DNA from: Adhaeribacter aquaticus DSM 16391
GTDB lineage: Bacteria; Bacteroidota; Bacteroidia; Cytophagales; Hymenobacteraceae
NCBI RefSeq assembly: GCF_000473365.1
Contig: NZ_KI421517.1
Location: 3,738,634-3,802,633, forward strand
DNA length: 64,000 nt
Direction of reading: 5' to 3'
Each line of letters opens with the position of its first letter. The first letter of the stretch is position 1. This document shows, piece after piece, positions 10,040 through 19,145 of this stretch. The notes beneath the pieces were generated by a model. The model did no database searches. It was not told where the DNA came from and saw only the letters and a program-made list of their open reading frames with translations. Position numbers and translations under genes: made by a program.

Positions 10040-11377
10040 ATGATTAAACGTAAAAAAGGCTTTCTAACCATTGTTATTCTGGCATTTGTTATCCTCTTTT
10101 CTGCCGGACAAACTTTAAATTTCGACCTTTCTCAAATAATAAAAAATATTAACCTTACAGAAACTGCTTCAGAAAAAAATCCGGCAGCGGGTCGAATTAG
10201 TAAACCTGCAAAGCCAGTAATTTATGGTATTTCTACGGATTCGTTAGAAATAGTGGAAGGCAAAGTAGAGCGGGGTGAATCAATTTCCACCATTCTGGAA
10301 GCTTATAACATAACTCCCACCATAGTTTTTAATCTTGCCCAAAAAGCTAAGGAAGTATTTAATGTCCGAAATATCCAATCCGGGAAAAACTACTTTTTAT
10401 TGCATGCCCAGGACTCGGCCCAGACGGCGCAGTATTTTATTTACGAACCTAATGAGGTAGAATATATAATTTATGATCTGCGTGGGGACCTTCAGGTAAC
10501 ACACCACAAACGGGAGGTAAAAGTAGTAGAGCGGGAGTTGGCTGGCGAAATAAATGGCTCTTTATACGAATCTGTATTAGCAGCGGGCGGAACCGCTCAG
10601 CTTGTAAATACTTTAGCTGATATTTACGCCTGGCGTTTAAACCTTAACCGCGTACAGCCTGGTGATAAGTTTAAGATTATTTTTGAAGAAAAGCAGGTTA
10701 ACGGGAATACTATTGGTTACGGAAACTTGAAAGCTGCCTTTTTTGAGCATGAGGGGCAACCGCTTTATGCCATTAGCTTTGATCAGGGAAACGGCTCCGG
10801 CTATTTCGACCAGGATGGTAAAAGCTTAAAGAAAGCCTTTCTGAAAGAACCACTTGAGTTTACCAGAATCAGTTCCCGGTTCAATCTCAATCGGTTTCAC
10901 CCGGTACAAAAGCGCTATAAGGCGCATTTAGGTACCGATTTTGCCGCACCCAGAGGTACACCCATCCGGAGTGTAGGAGAAGGCGTGGTAGTAGATGCTG
11001 CTTATAACAGTGGAAACGGGAACTTTGTCAAGATTAAGCACAATAAAACCTTTACTACCCAATACCTGCATATGTCTAAATTTGCTAAAGGCATACGCAA
11101 AGGACAACATGTATCACAAGGCCAAACAATTGGCTATGTAGGTAGCACCGGTTTAGCCTCAGGTCCGCATTTATGTTACCGGTTATGGAAGAACGGCCAA
11201 CAGGTAGATGCTCTGAAAGTAAAATTGCCTTTAGCTGACCCAATTAAGAAAAAATATAAAGCTGCTTTTTTGGCTACCAAGCATACAATTGTAAAACAGA
11301 TAGAAGCCATTGAAATTAAGCCTGTCCAACCAGAAATACTAGCCTCTGGTAAGGTAGGTTCTAACGATAAAAATTAA
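10040..11377 (+). CDS. M23 family metallopeptidase (cell-wall endopeptidase)
   Basis: The 445-residue product has an N-terminal membrane anchor or signal segment (about 8-24) and an OapA/LysM-like region (about 75-125, GESISTILEAYNI). A C-terminal LytM/M23 peptidase domain covers about 290-395. Zinc-site motifs are H296-x3-D300 in HLGTDFAAP, His344 in QYLHMS, and H377-L-C379 in GPHLCYR, where most M23 enzymes have HxH. Members cut peptide cross-links in peptidoglycan or regulate division amidases from the periplasm. The Cys in place of the last His is odd; it may still bind zinc. The hairpin after the next small gene suggests the two may share a transcript. Confidence 0.92.
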   Translation: MIKRKKGFLTIVILAFVILFSAGQTLNFDLSQIIKNINLTETASEKNPAAGRISKPAKPVIYGISTDSLEIVEGKVERGESISTILEAYNITPTIVFNLAQKAKEVFNVRNIQSGKNYFLLHAQDSAQTAQYFIYEPNEVEYIIYDLRGDLQVTHHKREVKVVERELAGEINGSLYESVLAAGGTAQLVNTLADIYAWRLNLNRVQPGDKFKIIFEEKQVNGNTIGYGNLKAAFFEHEGQPLYAISFDQGNGSGYFDQDGKSLKKAFLKEPLEFTRISSRFNLNRFHPVQKRYKAHLGTDFAAPRGTPIRSVGEGVVVDAAYNSGNGNFVKIKHNKTFTTQYLHMSKFAKGIRKGQHVSQGQTIGYVGSTGLASGPHLCYRLWKNGQQVDALKVKLPLADPIKKKYKAAFLATKHTIVKQIEAIEIKPVQPEILASGKVGSNDKN

Positions 11378-11465
11378 TTGGTATAACAGTTAAATTTTAA
11401 AGGGTCGGCCTTTGAAATTTTATTGTACCAAACTTGGTTATTAACAGGAGGAAAAACCTTTTACA

Positions 11466-11657
11466 ATGGATATCACACAAGAAGAATTTGGAGAGAAGTT
11501 CCAGGAAACGGTTGATACTTTGATTTTAGCCATGGCTGAACACGAAGAGGTAAACATGGAAAAGTTTTACAGTATGGCCTGCGTTTTGGAGAATTTAGCC
11601 TTTTTTAGTCCGGTTATTTATGGAGCTATTACTAAAGCTAAATCAAAAGAGATTTAA
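11466..11657 (+). CDS. Small conserved hypothetical protein
   Basis: A 63-residue acidic, probably helical protein (MDITQEEFGEKF...VYGAITKAKSKEI-like ends). It is supported by a good Shine-Dalgarno sequence (AGGAGG, about 15 bases before the ATG), rare in this window, and by a terminator hairpin shortly after its stop. No membrane helix or known motif is evident. Function is unknown. Confidence 0.65.
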   Translation: MDITQEEFGEKFQETVDTLILAMAEHEEVNMEKFYSMACVLENLAFFSPVIYGAITKAKSKEI

Positions 11658-11714
11658 TCAGGCGGCGGTAATAATACTAGTGAAGTAGTTACTGAATTTC
11701 TATTTATAAATGAA

Positions 11715-11752
11715 AAGAGGCACCTTTATTAAAATAGGTGCCTCTTCTTTTA
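11715..11752. terminator. Bidirectional terminator
   Basis: The stem AAGAGGCACCT / AGGTGCCTCTT with an AT loop is followed by CTTTTATT. It lies between the small plus-strand gene and the convergent esterase, so it can serve both. Confidence 0.8.
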
Positions 11753-11763
11753 TTAATTGAGTT

Positions 11764-12873
11764 TTATTGCTGAAGCAAGTTTTTGTAGAAAGGCTCCAGT
11801 TCTTTAGCCATTATTCCATGATCTTCTACATTAGGATGGCCGGTACAACCTCTGGCCTGCATAGGTTTGAAAAAATATAATGCTATTGGTTTTTCTGACG
11901 GGAATACTGAATCTACTCCACTTTTTACGGCTGTTAAACAATTTTGAAAGGTAGTCCGGTTCTTACCATTTATCATTGGGCTGCTCAATAAGGCTATTTG
12001 AGCTTTTGGATATTTAGACTTTACCATTTTAACAAAATTAATATACGTGCTTACATAAGTAGCACTATCAAAAGGTAACCTAGATTTTTTCCCATCCCCG
12101 TTGCTGAAATCATTAGTACCTAAAGCAATACTAACTACCTTGGGAGTATAGGTGCTAAAATTCCAAATCTTGGAAGAAGTCTCCTGGAAATCTACTTTTT
12201 CGTAAACCTGGGGCATGGTTGGGCTTAAGCTGTTCCAGTTCCGGTATACACCTATACCACTTACACTGCTTAAAACAAAGTTTGTTCCTAAAGTTCTGGC
12301 AACCCTGGGGCCATAGGCCATATAAGCATTGTGCTGGTCGTGGTATTGACCGGTACCACAGGCAACTTCCGAAGGATCGGCAGCCGCTCCGCAGGTAATG
12401 CTGTTGCCAATAAATTCTATGTAAGGTGCTTCGGGTTTACGAATAGCCTTAATGCGATTGCCCGTAATTTTTTGAATCGTTATAGGACCCGTATGGGCTT
12501 CGGTAGCCTTATAAATCCAGATGGTATGCTTGCCAGCAGTTGGTGCTGCAATAACAATAGGTTCCTGCGAGTTGCCGGTAATTTTTATCCTTTTCTGGTA
12601 AACACCATCCAGCTCGTACTGCAGGTAATTGTGGCCATTCGTATTAGGTAAAGTAGCATACAGCTGACATTCTTTACCTTCGAAAGTAAAACCGAAATGT
12701 ACAGCGGAGCTTACCAGATCCAGGTTTTGCTCCTGGTTTAAAATATAACGCCCATAAGGTTGTAGGGCAGCAGCAGGTAAAGTTTGCTGGTCGAGCGGGT
12801 TATTTCGGGAAGATGAGCAGCTTAAACTAAATGCTGTAAAAGCAATGGTAAGGTATTTTAAGGTTAATTTCAT
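11764..12873 (-). CDS. SGNH/GDSL esterase lipoprotein, CE2-like
   Basis: I chose the ATG at 12873 (369 residues, MKLTLKYLTIAF...). A TTG 18 bases further out is less likely. The signal peptide ends in a lipobox (FSLSC) followed by serines. An N-terminal beta domain is followed by an SGNH hydrolase domain. Its block I is FIGNSITCG with the nucleophile Ser, block III is GTNDFS, and the C-terminal catalytic pair is in GHPNVEDH. This architecture (jelly-roll plus SGNH) is that of carbohydrate esterase family 2 acetyl-xylan/gluco-mannan esterases. It is probably surface- or periplasm-exposed and deacetylates polysaccharides. Substrate is inferred only. Confidence 0.87.
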   Translation of the reverse strand: MKLTLKYLTIAFTAFSLSCSSSRNNPLDQQTLPAAALQPYGRYILNQEQNLDLVSSAVHFGFTFEGKECQLYATLPNTNGHNYLQYELDGVYQKRIKITGNSQEPIVIAAPTAGKHTIWIYKATEAHTGPITIQKITGNRIKAIRKPEAPYIEFIGNSITCGAAADPSEVACGTGQYHDQHNAYMAYGPRVARTLGTNFVLSSVSGIGVYRNWNSLSPTMPQVYEKVDFQETSSKIWNFSTYTPKVVSIALGTNDFSNGDGKKSRLPFDSATYVSTYINFVKMVKSKYPKAQIALLSSPMINGKNRTTFQNCLTAVKSGVDSVFPSEKPIALYFFKPMQARGCTGHPNVEDHGIMAKELEPFYKNLLQQ

Positions 12874-13085
12874 GTAGGTTTTTTTCTGCAACTATATTGT
12901 ATTGCAAGATTAATAACATTATCTCTTTTTTCCACTTATCGGTTTTAAATAAACATGCTGGAACTTTGGGTGAATTATTTTTACTATTGTTAATCAATTA
13001 CATAAATAATGTTTTACCGGGTTGTAAGATTTTGTAATTTGCTTATCCTGTTTAATTAAATGTAAGGCATCAAAAATATAGAACT

Positions 13086-13682
13086 ATGAAGATAATTATT
13101 GTAGGAGGAGCCGGTACTATTGGTAATAAAGTAACAGCAGATCTGGAAAAAGACCATGAAGTAATTAAAGTAGGAAGAACCAGCGGCGATATTCAGGCAG
13201 ATATTACGCAACCGGAATCAATAGAAGTTATGTTTAAAACTATTGGTAGCTTTGATGCCTTGGTTAGTATTTCGGGAACCGGCCACTTTGGCCCTTTGAA
13301 AACCATGACGGCTGCTGATTTTCAGGTGGGATTACAGAGTAAGCTGCTGGGGCAGGTAAACCTGGTGCTTATTGGACAACATTACATAAACCCGAAAGGC
13401 TCTTTCACGCTTACTTCGGGTATACTTTCCGAAGATCCGGTATTTGGTTCTGCTAATTTAGCGGCTGTTAATGCTGCCTTAAATAGTTTTGCTATGGCAG
13501 CGGCGCTGGAATTAGAAAACGATGTGCGGATAAATGTGGTAAGTCCGGGTGTAGTAGAGGATTCGCCGGAATTATTTGGAGCATTTCCAGGACATATGCC
13601 AGTTTCTATGCCGGTAGTGGTAAATGCTTACCGGAAAAGTGTTTTGGGAGTAGTAAATGGGCAAGTAATAAAAGCTTTTTGA
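13086..13682 (+). CDS. Short-chain dehydrogenase, compact type
   Basis: A 198-residue Rossmann protein with the nucleotide-binding GGAGTIG (residues 7-13), a DALVSISGTGHFGP segment equivalent to the NNAG region, and a late NVVSPGVVEDSP. The usual YxxxK is not intact: the equivalent region reads AAVNAALNSFA, as in the short YbbO/csgA-like SDR subfamily that aligns poorly at the active site. Its role is unknown. It is a single gene, divergent from the upstream esterase and closed by a strong hairpin. Confidence 0.85.
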   Translation: MKIIIVGGAGTIGNKVTADLEKDHEVIKVGRTSGDIQADITQPESIEVMFKTIGSFDALVSISGTGHFGPLKTMTAADFQVGLQSKLLGQVNLVLIGQHYINPKGSFTLTSGILSEDPVFGSANLAAVNAALNSFAMAAALELENDVRINVVSPGVVEDSPELFGAFPGHMPVSMPVVVNAYRKSVLGVVNGQVIKAF

Positions 13683-13684
13683 TA

Positions 13685-13730
13685 TTTTAGAAAGCGAAGT
13701 CCGTTAGAAGACTGCCTTCGCTTTCTAAAA
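13685..13730. terminator. Bidirectional terminator
   Basis: A perfect 15-base stem, TTTTAGAAAGCGAAG / CTTCGCTTTCTAAAA, lies between convergent genes (SDR on plus, enolase-superfamily enzyme on minus). Its flanking A and T tracts work in both directions. Confidence 0.85.
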
Positions 13731-13754
13731 ATTAAGTTACTAGGGTTAACCTCG

Positions 13755-15074
13755 TTAATGATCTAATACAGAACCATCTTCCTGGTCATACATTTCCGGG
13801 AATTCCCATTCTTCCACGCCTCTCTCATTGTCAATCAGGTTTTCATCTAGTTCTAAGCCTAAGCCCGGGCCACTAAAGTTATCCTTTATTACAATAGATC
13901 CGTTTTGCATAACCAGGGGCTTTTTTATATAACTTTTGCCCAAGGAGCTCCGTTGCACTTTATCTTTAGGAGCAGCCTGTAAACTGGGTACTTCGTGGGC
14001 CACAAAGTTTGGGATAGAGGCCATAACGTGCATAGAGGCTACCGCCCCCACAATTCCCTCTTTCGCATGAGGCAGCATACCAGCATAATAAGCTTCCGCT
14101 AAGGTAGATATGGCCTTTAACTCGGTAACGCCGCCACAATGGGTGATATCAGGTTGCAGGAGGGAGGCCGCACCCACCGATAATAATTCCCGGAATTGCC
14201 ATTTGGTAACCATGCGTTCTCCGGTAGCAAAAGGGATATGTGTCTTTTTGGCCATTTCTGCCATTAAAGGCAGGTTCTGAAACTGAATAACTTCTTCATA
14301 AAACCAGGGCTGAAACTCTTCCAGCGCTTTTACTAGGAACATAGCGGTTTGGGGCTGATGGTCGCCGTGAAACTCAATGCCCAAGTCTACTTTATCGCCA
14401 ACGGTTTTACGGATAGCTCGGATGTTTTCTACTATGCCATTGACGTAATCCGGCGTTTCTACATACCTGGAAAGGCGGCCTTTGCTGGAGGTAATACCTA
14501 TCTTCATAGATTTATACCCTTCGGCTAAAACTTTCTTAGCTTCCTCTGGGGTGGCTGCCTGACCATATATCCTGATCCGGTCACGGGTAGGACCTCCCAA
14601 TAATTCGTATACCGGAACCCCTAAAGCCTTTCCTTTGATATCCCACATGGCAATGTCTACGGCGGAGATAGCGCTCGTGAGCACTACACTACCCCGGTAA
14701 AAAGCATGGCGGTACATCGCTTGCCAATGGTGGGCCGGCTGCCTCGGATCTTTTCCTATCAGGTATTTCTCCAGCTCTTTTATGGCCGCCATAGTAGTGG
14801 TAATACGCCCTTCAACCGTGCCTTCTCCAATGCCAATTATGCCTACGTTGGTATGCATCTTAACAAAGATGGTCCGTAGTGTATTAACCGGAATAATTTC
14901 CAGCTTGGTAATTTTAATATCGGCCTTCGGATCTACGGCGGCCTTATTGATATTAAGTAACGGATTTTCCTGGTTTCGCCCCGAGGCAAACCCCATATTT
15001 TCGGCTACCAATAGGCTAGCCATACCAGCGGTCATGCGTTTAAGCCATTTCCGCCGATTAAAGTTTTGTTTCAT
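13755..15074 (-). CDS. Enolase-superfamily dehydratase (galactonate dehydratase type), Tat-exported
   Basis: The 439-residue product belongs to the mandelate racemase / muconate lactonizing enzyme family. A lysine in YKSMKIG, metal ligands in EFHGDH, FYEEV and TGERM, a PDITHCGGVTE segment and the catalytic His in PHAKEG follow the D-galactonate dehydratase pattern. The N-terminus (FNRRKWLKRMTAGMASLLVA) has a twin-arginine motif followed by a hydrophobic stretch, so export is likely. It probably dehydrates a sugar acid outside the cytoplasm. It sits with an FAD-linked oxidase and two esterases on the same strand, consistent with plant-polymer sugar metabolism. Confidence 0.88.
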   Translation of the reverse strand: MKQNFNRRKWLKRMTAGMASLLVAENMGFASGRNQENPLLNINKAAVDPKADIKITKLEIIPVNTLRTIFVKMHTNVGIIGIGEGTVEGRITTTMAAIKELEKYLIGKDPRQPAHHWQAMYRHAFYRGSVVLTSAISAVDIAMWDIKGKALGVPVYELLGGPTRDRIRIYGQAATPEEAKKVLAEGYKSMKIGITSSKGRLSRYVETPDYVNGIVENIRAIRKTVGDKVDLGIEFHGDHQPQTAMFLVKALEEFQPWFYEEVIQFQNLPLMAEMAKKTHIPFATGERMVTKWQFRELLSVGAASLLQPDITHCGGVTELKAISTLAEAYYAGMLPHAKEGIVGAVASMHVMASIPNFVAHEVPSLQAAPKDKVQRSSLGKSYIKKPLVMQNGSIVIKDNFSGPGLGLELDENLIDNERGVEEWEFPEMYDQEDGSVLDH

Positions 15075-15242
15075 TTGTATAGTTTAGGTGGTAGATATTC
15101 AGGTGTAGTTTAAAAGCAGGTTACCAGTTCCAGTAAGGTTCAATTGGCTTTAACTTATTGTGCAGGAATATTAATTGATACCCTCACAATAAGCTAAAGA
15201 CAAACCTAAATTAACGGTTAATACACTGTAGGTAATTATTTA

Positions 15243-16592
15243 TTAAATTTTACCCAGAATATTCCTGGCTAAAAATTCATTTTTAAATATGCCTTCCGGA
15301 TCGAATTTAGCAATTAACGCTTTAAAGTCAGGTAGTTTTTCGTATTGAGTGGCCAGTGCTTCGGGTGCCATGGTAAATAATTTACCCCAGTGAGGTCGGG
15401 CATTAAAGGGGGCTAAAGTAGCTTCTATTACCGGTAATAATTTGCTTACTGCCGGCCAATCCTGTTTCCAGGTAAAGTGAATGGCAACGCAATTCCGCTT
15501 ATAGCAAGGGCTTAACCACAAATCATCTTCGGCAATAGTGCGGATTTCTGAAATGAGCAGGTGCGGATTTATTTGACTACCCAATTGTGCGATAGCCTTA
15601 ATGGCTGGCACGGCATCTTTTTCCGGAACAAAATATTCTGATTGTAATTCCACGCCGCTGCTTGGCATAAAGCCCATTTTAAAATGGGGTAACCGATCGT
15701 ACCAGGGGCCGGGAGTGCCGAGTTGTTCGGTACAGTTTTCAGCAGAAATATTGGCAATGGGGTGCAGGTGTTGGGTAGCCGCGGTGGCTTCAAAAAAAGC
15801 TTCTTTGCTTTCAAAGTTTTTGCTTTCTTGCTCCCGGCATTTAATCCAGACTTCATTTATGAAATTGCTGCTCCAGTCGGTAAACAAACTAACACTATAA
15901 CCAGCCGAAACAATTTCCGTGAAGTGGGTCTCCAATAGGTTTAGGGGCAGGTTTTGGTACACAAACTGCTGCATAGTAAAAGCAGGTTGTAGATCAAGCG
16001 TTAACTGGGTAATAATACCTAAAGCGCCTAAATTCACCACAATTCCATCAAATAAATCCTGGTCTTTCTCCTTCGAAAAGCTTTTTATACTACCGTCGGC
16101 CAGAACCATTTCCACTGCTGAGACAGAAGTGGCTAAATTGCCATTTTTAACTCCGGAGCCATGAGTGGCCGTAATAACGGACCCCGCTACCGAAATATGA
16201 GGTAAGGAAGCCATATTGGGTAAACTGTAACCATTCTGGTGTAAGAAGGGGGCTAGCTCCCCATATTTGATACCCGCTTCCACCGTAACTTTATGCGCCT
16301 CTTTATCCAGTTCCACTATTTTGTTTAAATCTCTGGTAGAGATAAATACATGCTCACTATCGGCAATGCGGTTAAAACAATGCCTCGAGCCTAATACTTT
16401 TAGTTTAGGGTTAGATCGTAAGGCTTCCTGTACTTCTTCGGTGGTTTCAGGAAATAAAATCTTATTGGTACTGTAGGTTATATTTCCAGCCCAATTTACC
16501 AGTTGTTGACCTGTCTGTGCATCTTTAAATGGCGTTACCGGGTCTCCGGTTTGTTGAGTTGGTGCTAAATATTTCTTCAATTTTATAGGCAT
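15243..16592 (-). CDS. FAD-linked oxidase of the gulonolactone/alditol oxidase family
   Basis: The 449-residue product is a VAO/PCMH-type flavoprotein. The N-terminal FAD domain has LGSRHCFN, whose His is the likely covalent flavin attachment point. Further signatures are PNMASLPHISVAGSVITATHGSG and AVEMVLADG, and the C-terminal ALO domain ends in DPEGIFKNEFL. These are the marks of L-gulono-1,4-lactone oxidase, xylitol oxidase and alditol oxidase. It probably oxidises a sugar lactone or polyol and passes electrons to oxygen or an acceptor. No signal peptide is evident. It lies about 170 bases upstream of the dehydratase on the same strand. Confidence 0.88.
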   Translation of the reverse strand: MPIKLKKYLAPTQQTGDPVTPFKDAQTGQQLVNWAGNITYSTNKILFPETTEEVQEALRSNPKLKVLGSRHCFNRIADSEHVFISTRDLNKIVELDKEAHKVTVEAGIKYGELAPFLHQNGYSLPNMASLPHISVAGSVITATHGSGVKNGNLATSVSAVEMVLADGSIKSFSKEKDQDLFDGIVVNLGALGIITQLTLDLQPAFTMQQFVYQNLPLNLLETHFTEIVSAGYSVSLFTDWSSNFINEVWIKCREQESKNFESKEAFFEATAATQHLHPIANISAENCTEQLGTPGPWYDRLPHFKMGFMPSSGVELQSEYFVPEKDAVPAIKAIAQLGSQINPHLLISEIRTIAEDDLWLSPCYKRNCVAIHFTWKQDWPAVSKLLPVIEATLAPFNARPHWGKLFTMAPEALATQYEKLPDFKALIAKFDPEGIFKNEFLARNILGKI

Positions 16593-16704
16593 ATTTTTAG
16601 CAGCTAATGAGCTGCTGGCTATTATAAATTTATATACTGCTTTATTTCTTGGGCAGATTATCGCTTCAAATCAGAAATAACGATATAAAATAGTGAACGA
16701 GGTT

Positions 16705-18276
16705 TTACTTCTTTACAGTTGCTTTATACAGAAAATCCAATGTGGCTTTATCCGGGAGAGTTTTTGCCTCCGGTTTTTTATCCAAAATCATAATTTTTTT
16801 ACTGCTGGGCGTATAAGCCGGCCATTCTGGTAAACCCGGACCGTTAGGATTTCCTTTGGCTGCAAAATTTACCCAATAACCTGAAATGGTTTTGGCCAAC
16901 TGGTAGTCTATGGGTTCCCAGGGACGATCTACAAATTTTAGATTGTCGTAGGCATAAGGCACCTCTCCGGTATGAAAAGCACCGTATTTTACATATTCGC
17001 CGGTAGCCGGCACAATGCGGGTAAAACGGTACACATAAACCGGTAATTTACTACGGTTAGCTTGTACGTTGGCCCAAGTATAATTTTGTAATCCAAATGT
17101 TAGGTCCCGAGCTAAATTTAGCTGCGATATTTCAGCTTCTTTATCGTCTTTCGCCGGGTAATACTGCAAAAAAGTTTTAGCCTCCGGTCCATATTGTTCT
17201 TCTACCTGTTTCCGGAAATCGGCAGCCTTTTTAATTGGGCCGGAAGTTAAGCCTTCGTTTTCGTTCCAGCCGGTTAATAAAGCCACTTCATTGGCTTTTC
17301 CGGTGGCAAAAAGTGTTGCAATATCGTCGGGTAAAAAATAACCATCTATAATTGGCCGACTGCCCTGACCTTTTTCATGTATTTCGGCTGCTGATAATTT
17401 GCGTAAATCAGCCAGGGAAGAGGTCTTTAATTTCTGAGCAACTTTCAATCCTTCCTGTTCGGCCTGCTGCAACGTAAGGCTTTTGCGGGTAAAGCTGGCG
17501 CCGCTTTCAGCAATGGCTTTCTTAAATAAATTTTTAGCTAAAGGCGAAGCTACCAAGGCATTTACGCTCATAGAACCAGCCGATTGTCCGGCTATGGTTA
17601 CATTTTGTGGATCGCCACCAAAGGCAGTAATATTTTCCTGCACCCATCGCAATCCGGCTACTTGATCCAATAAACCATAATTACCGGAGGCATTATGCCC
17701 TGATTCTTTAGTAAGTTCCGGATGCGCAAAGAACCCAAACATACCCACCCGATAGTTTAAACTTACAAAAACAATTCCTTTTTTAGCCATGGCTTCACCG
17801 TCGTAAATAGGCACATTAGTACCACCACTATTAAAGCCACCACCGTAAATCCAAACAATTACCGGCCGCTTTTCATTTGTATTTTTAGCTCCCGACCAAA
17901 CATTCAGGTAAAGACAATCTTCGCTGGTTGGTTCTTTTAAAATCTGAAATTCCATACTCCACATGCTAAAAGGGGCTGGCTCCCTTTGTACGGGGCTGGG
18001 GCTGTACGCAATGGTTTTGCGTATGCCAGTCCAGGATTTTACGGGTTGCGGTTCTTTCCAGCGCAAATCTCCTACGGGTGGTGCTGCAAATGGTATCCCT
18101 TTATATATATAAAGGCCCTCTGTTGTTCTTATTCCTTCAATAGTTCCTCCGGTAACCTGTACTTGGTTACTAAGGGTACGACCTGACGTATTTGTTTTAG
18201 ATTGGCCAAACGTATGGAAAGCCAGGAATTGCAGCGTTAAAAACAAGCAGGTATAATATAGCTTCAGGTGTTTCAT
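16705..18276 (-). CDS. Type-B carboxylesterase, secreted
   Basis: I chose the ATG at 18276 (523 residues). It starts MKHLKLYYTC and has a signal peptide ending near AFHTFGQS. The alpha/beta-hydrolase shows the type-B features: EDCLYLNVW, the oxyanion-hole IYGGGFNSGG, the nucleophile elbow GQSAG (about residue 225), and a late GAFHTGEVPYAY that provides the catalytic His. The family hydrolyses carboxylic esters, including aromatic or acetylated carbohydrate esters. Same strand and neighbourhood as the dehydratase and oxidase, though the 100-170 base gaps mean each may have its own promoter. Confidence 0.9.
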   Translation of the reverse strand: MKHLKLYYTCLFLTLQFLAFHTFGQSKTNTSGRTLSNQVQVTGGTIEGIRTTEGLYIYKGIPFAAPPVGDLRWKEPQPVKSWTGIRKTIAYSPSPVQREPAPFSMWSMEFQILKEPTSEDCLYLNVWSGAKNTNEKRPVIVWIYGGGFNSGGTNVPIYDGEAMAKKGIVFVSLNYRVGMFGFFAHPELTKESGHNASGNYGLLDQVAGLRWVQENITAFGGDPQNVTIAGQSAGSMSVNALVASPLAKNLFKKAIAESGASFTRKSLTLQQAEQEGLKVAQKLKTSSLADLRKLSAAEIHEKGQGSRPIIDGYFLPDDIATLFATGKANEVALLTGWNENEGLTSGPIKKAADFRKQVEEQYGPEAKTFLQYYPAKDDKEAEISQLNLARDLTFGLQNYTWANVQANRSKLPVYVYRFTRIVPATGEYVKYGAFHTGEVPYAYDNLKFVDRPWEPIDYQLAKTISGYWVNFAAKGNPNGPGLPEWPAYTPSSKKIMILDKKPEAKTLPDKATLDFLYKATVKK

Positions 18277-18687
18277 AAGTTTATGTAAAATCAAAGTATT
18301 AAAAGCTGGCTTTCAGGTTTAAAAGAATTACGAATAAAAACCTAATTTTTGAATTTTACATACAGCAAGAATTTTTATTTTTCAATATCTTCTCCGGGGA
18401 AATGTTACAATTGAATAAAAAAGACACAATAAAGTATTTAAAGCAACCACTCTTTTAGTAATAGACAAATTAACCTTTTGCCGGTAAAGCTCTACTATCC
18501 GTATGGGCCTCCCGAAATAAGTGTAAAGCTATACGTGGGTTTGATTTTCAAATAGCTAATAATGAGCAATTAATGTAAATTTTACCTCTTGCTAATATAC
18601 CTAATCTGGCCAAAGCCAAAAGTAACTTTTTTGGGGGTGCCCCGTCTAATTTTATACTAAAACTATGAAAATTAAATCTGAGGAATT
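18277..18687. other. Divergent intergenic region
   Basis: This region of about 410 bases separates the minus-strand carboxylesterase from the plus-strand small gene and must hold both promoters. No gene, repeat or convincing operator was found. Confidence 0.4.
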
Positions 18688-18966
18688 ATGGCAGGACAAT
18701 CAAAAACTTCGACCGATCACAATACCATAAAGAAATGGGCAGAAGAACATGATGGAAAGCCGGCCCGGGTTAAAGGAACTGGTAACGAGGAAGGGGGCTT
18801 ATTACGGATTAATTTCCCTGGTTATGCCGAGGATAATTTGGAGGAAATTTCTTGGGAAGAATTTTTTAAAACTTTTGAAGACCGAAACTTAGCCATGCTT
18901 TACCAGGAAGAAACCAAAGATGGCAAAGAAAGTAGATTCTCTAAATTTGTAAATCGCGAATCATAA
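18688..18966 (+). CDS. Small conserved hypothetical protein
   Basis: A 92-residue soluble acidic protein. The segment TIKKWAEEHDGKPARVKGTG, then GGLLRINFPGY and LEEISWEEFFKTFEDRNLAMLYQE, resembles a widespread small family that databases sometimes label, without support, as glucan branching enzyme. A GAGGA sequence seven bases before the ATG supports the start. Function is unknown. Confidence 0.8.
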   Translation: MAGQSKTSTDHNTIKKWAEEHDGKPARVKGTGNEEGGLLRINFPGYAEDNLEEISWEEFFKTFEDRNLAMLYQEETKDGKESRFSKFVNRES

Positions 18967-19091
18967 GGAGGAGGATATTTGAAAACTGGAGGTGTTTAGT
19001 TGGGTAAGAAGTTTTTAAAACACCAGTTTTTAAAGACCAATTTTGCGCTTTCTCAAAAAAGCCGGATCTAAATTAGAAACTTAATTAAAAT

Positions 19092-19125
19092 AAAAAAGCA
19101 TTAGCAGTACCGCTAATGCTTTTTT
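19092..19125. terminator. Bidirectional terminator
   Basis: AAAAAAGCATTAGC / GCTAATGCTTTTTT is a perfect 14-base stem with A and T tails, between the small plus-strand gene and the convergent DUF4142 gene. Confidence 0.85.
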
Positions 19126-19145
19126 ATTTTAGGACCTAAACCGGA

